From: CAYONP01 sp964405335
GTDB taxonomy: Bacteria > Armatimonadota > UBA10988
DNA: 26,096 nucleotides
Assembly: GCA_964405335.1 (NCBI GenBank)
Contig: CAYONP010000085.1
Span: 1-26,096 of the forward strand
Direction: 5' to 3'
Every line of letters starts with the position of its first letter. Within the stretch, counting starts at the first letter, position 1. The translations under genes were made by a program, and so were the position numbers. Shown here piece after piece: positions 7,515 through 14,741 of this stretch. The notes below the pieces were generated by a model, which was not told where the DNA came from, searched no databases, and was given only the letters and a program-made list of their open reading frames with translations.

Positions 7515-8209
7515 GGGGTGACGTCGGGCAGCACGGTGATGCCCATGGTGGTCACGGCGCCGTCCTCGATGGTCGACGAGTTGTACCACTTGGCGTGGCC
7601 GTCGGCGAGCAGCATGTTGTCGCCCTCGTTGTGCCGGCCGCGGAAGACCTCGCGGTGGAAGGCCTCGAACCAGTCGGGGCTGTCGAGGGTGTTGAACCGC
7701 CCGCCATAGCCCGCCGCGAGCCAGTCTGAGTCGTCATCGCCGAAGACCAGCAGCTGCGCCGGCGCGGCGATGCGCGATTCCTTGAGCACCTCCCAGTAGC
7801 CCCAGGCGGGTATGTCGACGCCCATGAACCGGTTCCAGGCATAGCTTTGCAAGATCGGCCGGCAACCGGGAAAGTCGACGTTCGGCGGCCGCTGGTCCGA
7901 GGGGCAGGCGAACAACTGGTTGTTCTTGATGTACGCCTGGATGCGGTTCGGCCAGGTCAAGGGGATCTGCGCCGCCGAGCCGGGTCCGCCGGCGGCGTCC
8001 TGGTACGAGATGGGGAACGTCCCGTCGTAGTCGCTGTTGTACTGCATCACCGCCAGGCCGAGTTGCTTGACGTTGGACAGACAGCTCGCCGCGCGCGCCT
8101 TCTCGCGCGCCTTGGCGAAGACGGGGAACAGAATCGCGGCCAGGATCGCGATGATCGCGATCACGACCAGCAGCTCGATGAGCGTGAAGGCTCGCCTACG
8201 GGTAGTCAC
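7511..8209 (-). CDS. DUF1559-type pseudopilin with prepilin cleavage/methylation motif
   Basis: The 232-residue protein starts with the type IV prepilin-like signal RRRAFTLIELLVVIAIIAIL, expected to be processed at FTLIE by a prepilin peptidase. The Armatimonadota-flavoured FPVFAKAREKARAASC and a mid-region of the DUF1559 type (LSNVKQLGLAVMQYNSDY) follow. Near the C-terminus it carries the H-X9-DG motif (H, then ADGHAKW). It is shorter than most planctomycete DUF1559 proteins. The start is GTG with GGGAGA 5 nt upstream. It is the first gene after the TPP riboswitch and terminator and overlaps the symporter start by 4 nt. Surface or pseudopilus assembly is the family role; why it should respond to thiamine is unclear. 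Confidence 0.93.
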   Translation of the reverse strand: MTTRRRAFTLIELLVVIAIIAILAAILFPVFAKAREKARAASCLSNVKQLGLAVMQYNSDYDGTFPISYQDAAGGPGSAAQIPLTWPNRIQAYIKNNQLFACPSDQRPPNVDFPGCRPILQSYAWNRFMGVDIPAWGYWEVLKESRIAAPAQLLVFGDDDSDWLAAGYGGRFNTLDSPDWFEAFHREVFRGRHNEGDNMLLADGHAKWYNSSTIEDGAVTTMGITVLPDVTP

Positions 8210-8233
8210 GACACTCTCCCGCGGCGCACCGGT

Positions 8234-8270
8234 AAAGAAGAAGCGCCCCGGCCCGTCGGCCCAGGGCGCT
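8234..8270 (-). terminator. Intrinsic terminator (riboswitch expression platform)
   Basis: On the minus strand a 13-bp stem (AGCGCCCTGGGCC against GGGCCGGGGCGCT, one G-G mismatch, one wobble) with a GAC loop is followed by TCTTCTTT. It lies just after the TPP aptamer and before the pseudopilin start codon, so it is the likely premature terminator used when TPP is bound. A 14-bp palindrome (GCGACCATGGTCGC, 8274-8287) between aptamer and terminator may take part in the switching structure. Confidence 0.85.
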
Positions 8271-8288
8271 CAGGCGACCATGGTCGCG

Positions 8289-8371
8289 GCTTCCCTACGG
8301 CGGTACGAACCGCATCAGGTTCAATGGGTTGGGCCCCAGGCCCTCTCAGTCGCGCCGGCGACACCCCAAGC
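8289..8371 (-). promoter_or_regulatory. TPP riboswitch (THI element)
   Basis: Read on the minus strand, all conserved blocks of the thiamine pyrophosphate aptamer are present in order: GGGGTGTC, a P3 hairpin GTCGC-CGGC-GCGAC, CTGAGAGG, the sequence ACCCATTGAACCTGAT, a P4/P5 arm GCGGT-TCGT-ACCGC and the 3' block GTAGGGAA. The ends GCTT and AAGC close stem P1. A terminator follows directly, so control is probably by transcription termination. The first gene downstream is the DUF1559 pseudopilin, then the SSS symporter and M29 peptidase. No thiamine biosynthesis gene is present in the window. Confidence 0.96.
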
Positions 8372-8388
8372 AGTGATGTACTCACCTC

Positions 8389-8417
8389 AGTGTGCCGCCA
8401 ATCGCGCCACCCGTCAA
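8389..8417 (-). promoter_or_regulatory. Sigma70-like promoter of the TPP-riboswitch operon
   Basis: On the minus strand TTGACG (8412-8417) and CACACT (8389-8394) are separated by 17 nt. Transcription would begin about 10 nt before the aptamer, the spacing expected for a riboswitch. The -35 box is good; the -10 box is only fair. The -35 lies 3 nt from the palindromic element at 8421-8507. Confidence 0.6.
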
Positions 8418-8420
8418 CCT

Positions 8421-8507
8421 CCGGGGTCAGGTCCCTGAATCATGCGTTATGTAACCACTTGGCACCGATTCTGTTACTAGCAACGTGATCGTGGGACCTG
8501 ACCCCGG
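8421..8507. repeat. 87-bp palindromic REP/MITE-like element between divergent promoters
   Basis: The ends are a perfect 15-bp inverted repeat (CCGGGGTCAGGTCCC at 8421-8435 and its complement at 8493-8507). The 57-bp interior is only about 44% GC, far below the surrounding sequence, and contains smaller dyads (GTTATGTAAC; GTT-ACTAGC-AAC), so the whole unit can fold into a long hairpin. The GGGGTCAGGTCC terminus resembles repeats I associate with REP-associated tyrosine transposases (IS200-like Y1 family), but no transposase is nearby. Symmetry continues outward into CCGTCAA and TTGACGG, the -35 boxes of the flanking divergent promoters. Confidence 0.85.
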
Positions 8508-8517
8508 GCGATGGGGT

Positions 8518-8547
8518 TTGACGGCGGGCGGCGAAGGTCGCTAGAAT
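8518..8547 (+). promoter_or_regulatory. Sigma70-like promoter of the kinase/phosphatase operon
   Basis: TTGACG (8518-8523) and TAGAAT (8542-8547) are separated by 18 nt. Transcription would start at about 8554, downstream of the GTG at 8552 but just upstream of GGAGGGA and the TTG at 8567. This helps place the start of the first kinase gene. Confidence 0.75.
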
Positions 8548-8566
8548 CGGCGTGGAGGGACCATCC

Positions 8567-9892
8567 TTGCTGTTGCGGCCGGGCGACATCCTCGAAGGCG
8601 CGCTGGAGACCTACACCATTGCCGCGGTGATCAGCCGTGGCGCCTATGGTTGCGCCTTCCGCGCGCGGACCTCCGACGGCTCGTGGCGGGTGATCAAGCA
8701 GTTCGAGCCGAGCGAGGAGCTGCCCGTTGCGGACATTGCCTATCAGCGGCGCTGTTTCGAGCGCGAGGCCGAGATCCTGACCCGTTTCCGGCTGCCGCTG
8801 ATGGTCCAGGGCTACGAGCTGGTCCAGCGGGACGATGAGGTGTTCCTGGTCATGGAGCACGTCGAGGGCGAGACGCTACGCGTCGTCTTCGATCGTCACC
8901 AACTGAGCACCGGGCATCCCTTCCCCGAGACGACGGTGGTCACTCTCGGCCTGCAGCTCTGCGCGGTGATCGACAGCCTGCATCACCTCTCGGGCCAGGT
9001 GATCTACCGCGACCTCAAGCCGTCGAACATCATGTGGGACGCGGTGGCCAAGCGGATCAAGCTGATCGACTTCGGCACCGCCCGGTTCAACGCCGGCACG
9101 CAGCAGGCGACCCAGGGACTGGGCACCGAGGGCTATGCGCCGCCTGAGCTGTATGGCAGTCGCCATGCACTCGGTCCGGCGACCGATGTCTACACCATCG
9201 GCGCGGTGCTCTACGAACTGGCCTGCGGCCAGCCGCCGGCGCGCCGGGCAACGCCGACCGACTTCCGTGGCTACGACGACCTGCTCAGCCGCGGCTTCTG
9301 CCAGGCGGTGTTGCAGGCGTTGCAGCAGGATCCGGCCGACCGGCCCCCGACCGCCGCGGCGCTGGGCGAGCTGCTGCGCGGCGGCGCCGCCACGCCGGCC
9401 GAGGCGCTGCGGCTGCCGCTGACCGCGCTCAACCAGCACCCGCTGCTGGCCTGCAGTTGTCCGGTCTGCGGCCGCGCGCCGGCGAGTGAGCACTCGATCC
9501 ACTGCGGGCTCGACGGGGCGATGTACCAGGTCGCCATGCTGCAGATCCTGCCCCGGCACCGGCCGGCGCGGGCGGTCTACCTCGAGCAGGACCGGGCGGT
9601 GATCGGCCGCAATGACCCAGACACTGGCTACTACCCGGAGATTGACCTCAGCGCCGCCGACCCGGCGCGGCACATCGGCCGCCGGCACGCGGTGCTCGAG
9701 CGGACCGGTGTCGGCGAGTGGCAACTCGAGGTCGGCGAGACGGTCAACCCGACGCGGCTCAACGGCCGGCTGGTCGAGCCGGGCAGTCGTCACACCATCG
9801 GTCCCGGTGCGCGGCTCGAACTGGCCGACCTGGTGGCCGTGCTGCGGCTGCGGCCGGTGCTCGACGAGCCACCGGCGGAGGTCGGGCCGTGA
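8567..9892 (+). CDS. Ser/Thr protein kinase with zinc-finger-like linker and C-terminal FHA domain
   Basis: A Hanks-type kinase domain occupies about residues 10-280. The glycine loop is degenerate (SRGAYGCAF), with Lys44 in VIKQF, YRDLKPSNIM as catalytic loop at about 146, IDFG at about 166 and GTEGYAPPEL as activation segment end, so it looks active. A four-Cys segment follows (CSCPVCG...HCG), probably metal-binding, then an FHA domain from about residue 335 (AVIGRNDP, GRRHAVLE, NPTRLNGR). There is no transmembrane helix, so it is cytosolic. TTG 8567 is preferred because GGAGGGA sits 6 nt upstream and the promoter would start transcription after the GTG at 8552. The stop overlaps the phosphatase start by 4 nt. 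Confidence 0.92.
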   Translation: MLLRPGDILEGALETYTIAAVISRGAYGCAFRARTSDGSWRVIKQFEPSEELPVADIAYQRRCFEREAEILTRFRLPLMVQGYELVQRDDEVFLVMEHVEGETLRVVFDRHQLSTGHPFPETTVVTLGLQLCAVIDSLHHLSGQVIYRDLKPSNIMWDAVAKRIKLIDFGTARFNAGTQQATQGLGTEGYAPPELYGSRHALGPATDVYTIGAVLYELACGQPPARRATPTDFRGYDDLLSRGFCQAVLQALQQDPADRPPTAAALGELLRGGAATPAEALRLPLTALNQHPLLACSCPVCGRAPASEHSIHCGLDGAMYQVAMLQILPRHRPARAVYLEQDRAVIGRNDPDTGYYPEIDLSAADPARHIGRRHAVLERTGVGEWQLEVGETVNPTRLNGRLVEPGSRHTIGPGARLELADLVAVLRLRPVLDEPPAEVGP

Positions 9893-11358
9893 GCGCAACG
9901 GTGGCCGTACTACCGGTCGGGTCGCTGCTCAATGGGGTCTATGAGGTGCGCGAGCATCTCGGCCCGGCGGCCGACGGCCACCTCTATCTCGCGCTGGCCG
10001 GCGACGGCGGGCGGATCAGCCGCCAGGTGCTGCTCGCCCGCGGCAGCGGCGGCGCGCCCGACCTGCGCGACGCCGATCCCGGCGCGCGGATGAGCGAGAC
10101 GGCCATCCCCGCGCTGTCGGCGCGATTCGAGGCCAACGGGCAGAGCATCCTGGCGCTCGGCTGCCACGGCGGCACGCCGCTGACGCGGATCACCCCGCTG
10201 GCCAGCGACGAGGGCGTGCTGGCCCTGCTGTGCGAGCTGGCCGCCGGGCTGATGCAGCTCGTGTCGCAGGGCGCATCGACCGCCGGTTTCGTCGCCGAAC
10301 AGATCCTGCTTCTGCCCGACGGCGCGGTCTGCTATGTCGGCCCGGTGACCGTGGCGGGAGCCGATGAGCGGCCGGTGGAGCGGCTCGCCGCGCTGGCCGG
10401 CGCGATGGTCAAAGCCAACACGCGGTACACGATCGAGCTGAGCGAGTTGCTCGAGCAGTTGCACGCGCCGGGCGGGTTCGGCTCGGTGCGGGCGGTCATG
10501 TCGGCGATGGTCGCCCTGGTCGGCACGGGCGACCTGGTCAGCCATGCGGCGGTCTCGAGCGATGCCGGCCCGGTGCGCACGCACAATGAGGACGCCGCGG
10601 TGGTGGTCCGCGAGTGTCAGGTAGCCGGCGGCGGGCTGCTCGAGCTCGACCTGGCCGCGGTGGCTGATGGGCTCGGCGGCCACCGCGACGGCGCGCGGGC
10701 GGCGCAGTTGGCGCTGACCACGCTGACCAGCGGCTTCGGCATGGCCCAGGCGGTGGCGCTGGCCAGCGGCGGACCGATGCGCTGGCAGGACAACGAGGCG
10801 GTGTGGGAGGCGCTGGAAGGTGCCGTGGCCGCCGCCGACGAGACCGTCGCCGCGCTGGCCGAGAGTGACGAGGCGTTTCCGCCGGCGTCGACGCTGGTGG
10901 TCGCCGTACGCGTTGGCCGGCGGCTGTTCGTGCGTCATCTTGGTGACAGCCGCTGCTACCTGCTGCGTGGCCGGCGGATCGAGCGGTTGACGCGCGACGA
11001 CTCGCTGGTGCAGGAGCTGGTCGACGGCGGGCGACTGGCCGCCGCCGAGGCGGCGTCGCATCCCGACGCGAACCTGATCACCTGCTACGTCGGCGGCGGT
11101 CAGAAGGGCGGCGGCGCGGTGATGCGATTGCTCCAGGCCGGCGACCGGGTGCTGCTCTGCAGCGACGGCGCAACCAGTGTGCTGAGCGACGCCGTGCTGG
11201 CCGATCTGCTCGCCTCGCACCGCACCGCCGAAGAGCGGGCCGAGGCGGTGGTCATCGCCGCCTGCGCCGCCGGCAGTGGCGACAACGTCACCGCCGCGGT
11301 GCTCGACCTCGAGGCGAGCGAGCGAGGCATCGGCGTGATGCTGGGTGAGATAGGCTGA
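9889..11358 (+). CDS. PP2C-family Ser/Thr phosphatase with N-terminal degenerate kinase-like domain
   Basis: Residues from about 218 to the end form a PP2C/PPM phosphatase with the metal-binding motifs in order: DAGPVRTHNED (about 225), VADGLGGH (about 258), HLGDSRCY (about 351), LCSDGATS (about 424) and GSGDNVTA (about 464). The first 215 residues look like a kinase fold without catalytic residues. NGVYEVREHLG resembles a kinase entry strand with a broken glycine loop, and AEQILLLPDGAVCYVGP sits where DLKPxNILL...DFG would be. This reads as a pseudokinase-phosphatase fusion (inference). The start GTG overlaps the kinase stop (GTGA). It presumably reverses phosphorylation by the kinases of the operon. 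Confidence 0.9.
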   Translation: MSATVAVLPVGSLLNGVYEVREHLGPAADGHLYLALAGDGGRISRQVLLARGSGGAPDLRDADPGARMSETAIPALSARFEANGQSILALGCHGGTPLTRITPLASDEGVLALLCELAAGLMQLVSQGASTAGFVAEQILLLPDGAVCYVGPVTVAGADERPVERLAALAGAMVKANTRYTIELSELLEQLHAPGGFGSVRAVMSAMVALVGTGDLVSHAAVSSDAGPVRTHNEDAAVVVRECQVAGGGLLELDLAAVADGLGGHRDGARAAQLALTTLTSGFGMAQAVALASGGPMRWQDNEAVWEALEGAVAAADETVAALAESDEAFPPASTLVVAVRVGRRLFVRHLGDSRCYLLRGRRIERLTRDDSLVQELVDGGRLAAAEAASHPDANLITCYVGGGQKGGGAVMRLLQAGDRVLLCSDGATSVLSDAVLADLLASHRTAEERAEAVVIAACAAGSGDNVTAAVLDLEASERGIGVMLGEIG

Positions 11359-12629
11359 TGGCCGAACCGTTCCGCTTGCGCACCGCGTTGGACAAGGCCT
11401 ACCGACCGCTCGACGGCGAGTTCCTGACCACCGTGCTGGTCGAGCTGGCGCCGCCCGGCCGGCTGCAACGGCTGCCGCTCAACCTGACCATCCTGCTCGA
11501 CACCAGCGAATCGATGGCGCACGAGAAGCTGGTCTATGCCAAAGAGACGGTGATCGAGCTGCTCGATCTCCTCGCCCCCGAAGACGTCGTCTCGCTGATC
11601 AGCTTCGGCACGCACGCCAATGTGTTGCTCAGTGCCCACCGCAACACCGAGCAGGTGCGCGAGCAGGCGCGCCTGGCGCTCCAGCACCTGCGCGCGGAGG
11701 GCGTCACCTCGCTGCTGCGCGGGCTGGACGAGGGTTACCGCGAGGTGCGCCGCCACGCCGGGCCCGACCGGACCAGCTTCGTCATCCTGCTCTCCGACGG
11801 TTACCCCACCACGCTGCAGGGCTATGTCGACCAGGACACCGTGCCTTACATCGGTCGCGTCGACCGCGAGATGCGCGAGCACGGCGTCTCGCTCACGGCG
11901 ATCGGCTTGGGCGATGCCGAGCGGTATGACCAGGCGTTCTTGCGCAACCTGGCCGATTCGGGCAATGGGCAGTTCCTCTACTGCAGCTCGCCGGCGGCGC
12001 TGGGCGATCAGTTCCGGCAGGAGCTGGGCCGCATCCAGCGCACTGTCACCGCCGAGGTCACGCTGACCGTCCGCCATCTCGGCGGCACGGTCCGGCGGCT
12101 GTGGCGCGTCTTCCCCGACAAGAAGCTGTTCGACCCGCCCGAGGTGGTCGCCGGCGCGTTCAGCGTGCCGCTGGGCAGCTTCCAAGACGGCCAGCCGCAG
12201 GCGTTTCTGGTCGACGTGGTGACCAGCGGCCGGGCCGACGGCCAGCCGGGCCGCGAGCGGCTGTTCGAGGTCGCGGCGACGTGGCACTCGGGCGGTGAGG
12301 AGCAGGCGGCCTCGCGGCCGGTGGTGCTCGAATACACCGACCACGAGCGGGCCCTGGCGCAGCGCAATCCCGAGGTGGTCCGGCTGGCCACCGAGGTGGT
12401 CGACTCGTTGCTGGAGAATGAGCTGGAGCAGGCGGTGGCCTGCGGTGACGCCGGGCGTCAGACCAGTGTGCTGTCGCGGAAGAAGCAGTTGACCGTGCGG
12501 TTGGGCAAGGCGTCGGCGACCCGCATCCTCGAAGAGATGGAAGAGGCGCTGGCGCGCGGCGAGCCGATCTCACAGGATGCCCTGGCGCGCTCGAGCCAGG
12601 CGACCAAACCGACCCAACGGCTGGGGTAA
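11358..12629 (+). CDS. von Willebrand factor type A domain protein
   Basis: A 423-residue cytosolic protein without signal peptide. The vWA domain (about residues 35-215) has a complete MIDAS metal site: DTSES at about 48, Thr in EGVTSLL at about 116 and LLSDGYP at about 147. A beta-rich segment (RRLWRVFPDKK and beyond) and a C-terminal helical part (SLLENELEQAVACGDAG) follow, as in vWA proteins of kinase/phosphatase clusters. Its ATG shares one base with the phosphatase stop (TGATG). It is likely a scaffold or substrate that assembles the phospho-signalling partners; this is inferred from known PP2C-vWA-kinase triads. Confidence 0.93.
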   Translation: MAEPFRLRTALDKAYRPLDGEFLTTVLVELAPPGRLQRLPLNLTILLDTSESMAHEKLVYAKETVIELLDLLAPEDVVSLISFGTHANVLLSAHRNTEQVREQARLALQHLRAEGVTSLLRGLDEGYREVRRHAGPDRTSFVILLSDGYPTTLQGYVDQDTVPYIGRVDREMREHGVSLTAIGLGDAERYDQAFLRNLADSGNGQFLYCSSPAALGDQFRQELGRIQRTVTAEVTLTVRHLGGTVRRLWRVFPDKKLFDPPEVVAGAFSVPLGSFQDGQPQAFLVDVVTSGRADGQPGRERLFEVAATWHSGGEEQAASRPVVLEYTDHERALAQRNPEVVRLATEVVDSLLENELEQAVACGDAGRQTSVLSRKKQLTVRLGKASATRILEEMEEALARGEPISQDALARSSQATKPTQRLG

Positions 12630-12635
12630 GCAGCG

Positions 12636-13346
12636 ATGCGTTGTTCCGATTGCGGCCACGACAATGTACCCGGCTCGCTCTTTTGCGAGCGCTGCGGCAA
12701 CGACCTGGAGGAGCCGGCCACCGCGCCCGAGCCCGACGTCGAAGCGGTCGCCGCGCCGGCCGACGGCCGCGCCTGCCCCGCCTGCCAGCACCACAACGAC
12801 GCCCGGTTCGCCTTCTGCGAGGCCTGCGGCGCGCGGCTGCCGGCCGCCGCCGGCGACCAGCCGGTCCGGCAACCTGAGCCGGAGCCGGAGCCGGAGCCGG
12901 TGCTCGCCGGCGAGCCGGCGGCGCGGCGGATCGAGCCCGAGCCCGGTCCGCAGCCCGAACCGGCCGAGCTGCCGCCGCCCGACTACGAGCGCTCGGGTCA
13001 ACTGGTCACCGGCCCGCAGCGGGGCAAGGTCAAACTGGTGGTCGAGCAAGGGCTGGTGGTCGGCAAGCAGTTCGTGCTCAACCAGGCCGAGATGCTGGTC
13101 GGCCGTGAGGACCCGAGCGAGGAGGTCTACCCCGACGTCGACCTGAGCGGGCTCGACGAGGGGTACGTCCATCGCCAGCACGCCCGGCTCTCGTTCGAGG
13201 GCTCGTTCCTGTTCGTCACCCACCTTGGCGGGCACAACAAGACCTACGTCAACAACCGGCCCATCGCCGACGGTCTGGCCCATCCGCTGAACATCGGCGA
13301 CACGCTGCGGCTGGGCAAGGTCCTGCTGCGGCTGGTCGAGGCCTAG
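12636..13346 (+). CDS. Double zinc-ribbon protein with C-terminal FHA domain
   Basis: A 236-residue protein. Two CxxC...CxxC zinc ribbons lie at the N-terminus: MRCSDCG with FCERCG, and ACPACQ with FCEACG. A Pro/Glu-rich linker (about residues 80-120) follows, then an FHA domain (about 130-235) with the motifs VGRED, VHRQHAR and VNNR that bind phosphothreonine peptides. It starts 6 nt after the vWA gene stop. As a phosphopeptide reader without enzymatic domain it probably docks on targets phosphorylated by one of the two kinases. The linker contains a hexanucleotide microsatellite. Confidence 0.93.
   Translation: MRCSDCGHDNVPGSLFCERCGNDLEEPATAPEPDVEAVAAPADGRACPACQHHNDARFAFCEACGARLPAAAGDQPVRQPEPEPEPEPVLAGEPAARRIEPEPGPQPEPAELPPPDYERSGQLVTGPQRGKVKLVVEQGLVVGKQFVLNQAEMLVGREDPSEEVYPDVDLSGLDEGYVHRQHARLSFEGSFLFVTHLGGHNKTYVNNRPIADGLAHPLNIGDTLRLGKVLLRLVEA
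12876..12899 (+). repeat. In-frame hexanucleotide repeat (GAGCCG)4
   Basis: Four perfect copies of GAGCCG encode Glu-Pro repeats in the linker between zinc ribbons and FHA domain. It is multiple-of-three, so copy-number change would alter linker length without a frameshift. Confidence 0.9.
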
Positions 13347-13350
13347 CGCG

Positions 13351-14658
13351 ATGCCGGTTCGGCTGACCCACCCCCTCGGCGCCACGCTGCTCGGCACGCT
13401 GGAGGTCACCGAGCTGCTCGGCGCCGGCGCCTACGGCACGGTCTACCGCTGCCGCGACCGCCGCGGCGGGCCCGAGCGCGCGGTCAAGGAGATGCACGCC
13501 TTTGCCGAGCCGGTCGAAGTCGAGAACGCGCTGCGCTACTTCCGTCGCGAGGCGCACTGGCTGACTCGCTTCGACCACCCGGCCATACCGCACGCCGAGC
13601 CGGTCGACCTCGAAGGCCCGTTCGCGATCGACCCGATGACCGGGCTCGAGGTCGCCGAGGACTCGCCCGGCGCGGTCAGCATCCCGGCCCGCCACTTCCT
13701 GGTCATGGAGTTCGTCGACGGCAGTTCACTGGAGGAGATCTCCACCGTGGCGGCGGCGCGGAACCAGGTCCTGCCGGCACAGCGCGTGCTCGGCTGGGGC
13801 CGGCAGATCCTCCAGGCGCTCGGCTACCTCCACCAGCACGGGCTGGTGCACGGCGATGTCAAACCGGCGCACATTCTGGTCCGGCGCGACGACCGGGCGG
13901 CGATGCTGATCGACTATGGCCTGTGCCGCGAGGCATTCGAGCCGGGTGGTTACGGCACGGTGCCGCTCAACCCGAGCGGCCGGCTGGGCACGCCGGGCTA
14001 CGCGCCGCCCGACCCGGTCGAACAGGAGCATCCCGCCGCGCGGAGCGACCTGCACGCACTGGCGATGAGCCTGCGGCGGGCCTTGACCGGACTCGACCCG
14101 ACCGATCCGGTGATGCTCCGCCGCCTGCGCGCCGAGCCGCTCCTGGCCCTGCGCGACGACCTCGACGAGCATGAGGCGCAGGTGCTCGACCGGGCGATCG
14201 CGGCCGACCCCGGCCAACGGCCCGAGTCGGCGGCGGCCTTTGTACAGTTGCTCAGCACACCGCCAGCGCCCCTGGCGCGGCCGGTGCGGGCAAGCTGGAT
14301 CGAGCTGCGGCCGCCGGAGCTCGAGGTGGGACCGGTGGCGCCGGGTGAGATTCGCGACCTGGAGCTGGAGATCCGCGACCGCCGGCCCGGCGTGCGGCCC
14401 GAGGGCACTGCCGAGAGCAAAGACGACCGGCTGCGCATCTTGCCGGCCACGGCGCACGGGGCCGACATTCGGCTCCACCTGGTGCTGCGCATCCCGCGCA
14501 CCGCGGCGCCCGGACCGGTCACCACGCGGCTGGCCATTCTCACCGCCGAAGAGGAGCTGTCGGTGCCGGTCCGCTATCTCGTTGATCCGACCATCCGGCC
14601 GCCGGCGGCGATGGGCTGCATGACCCTGCCGGCGGCGCTGCTCGGCTGGCGGGGCTGA
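13351..14658 (+). CDS. Ser/Thr protein kinase with C-terminal beta-sandwich domain
   Basis: A 435-residue protein. The kinase domain (about residues 12-310) has an intact glycine loop (GAGAYGTVYRC) and VAIK-type Lys in RAVKEM (about 46). The catalytic loop is HGDVKPAHIL (about 166) rather than HRDLKPxN: Arg is replaced by Gly (non-RD type), and the metal-binding Asn by His. DFG reads DYG (about 187). Catalysis may be weakened or differently regulated. The last 120 residues look like an Ig-like beta-sandwich (PPELEVGPVAPGE...TRLAILTAEEELSVPVRY), common in such kinases. It begins 4 nt after the FHA gene and closes the operon. Its stop codon directly abuts the 3' end of the opposite-strand tRNA gene. 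Confidence 0.9.
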   Translation: MPVRLTHPLGATLLGTLEVTELLGAGAYGTVYRCRDRRGGPERAVKEMHAFAEPVEVENALRYFRREAHWLTRFDHPAIPHAEPVDLEGPFAIDPMTGLEVAEDSPGAVSIPARHFLVMEFVDGSSLEEISTVAAARNQVLPAQRVLGWGRQILQALGYLHQHGLVHGDVKPAHILVRRDDRAAMLIDYGLCREAFEPGGYGTVPLNPSGRLGTPGYAPPDPVEQEHPAARSDLHALAMSLRRALTGLDPTDPVMLRRLRAEPLLALRDDLDEHEAQVLDRAIAADPGQRPESAAAFVQLLSTPPAPLARPVRASWIELRPPELEVGPVAPGEIRDLELEIRDRRPGVRPEGTAESKDDRLRILPATAHGADIRLHLVLRIPRTAAPGPVTTRLAILTAEEELSVPVRYLVDPTIRPPAAMGCMTLPAALLGWRG

Positions 14659-14731
14659 CGCGCCTGGCAGGATTCGAACCTGCGACCCGCGGCTTAGAAG
14701 GCCGCCGCTCTGTCCCCTGAGCTACAGGCGC
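14659..14731 (-). tRNA. tRNA-Arg (anticodon UCU)
   Basis: Minus-strand 73-nt cloverleaf: acceptor GCGCCTG/CAGGCGC, D-arm GCTC/GAGC, anticodon stem GCGGC/GCCGC around the loop CTTCTAA, T-arm GCAGG-TTCGAAT-CCTGC, and discriminator G. CCA is not encoded. The anticodon TCT reads AGA (and AGG by wobble), rare codons in this GC-rich sequence. The 3' end touches the stop codon of the convergent kinase gene with no spacer. Confidence 0.97.
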
Positions 14732-14741
14732 GGGCGGGCTG

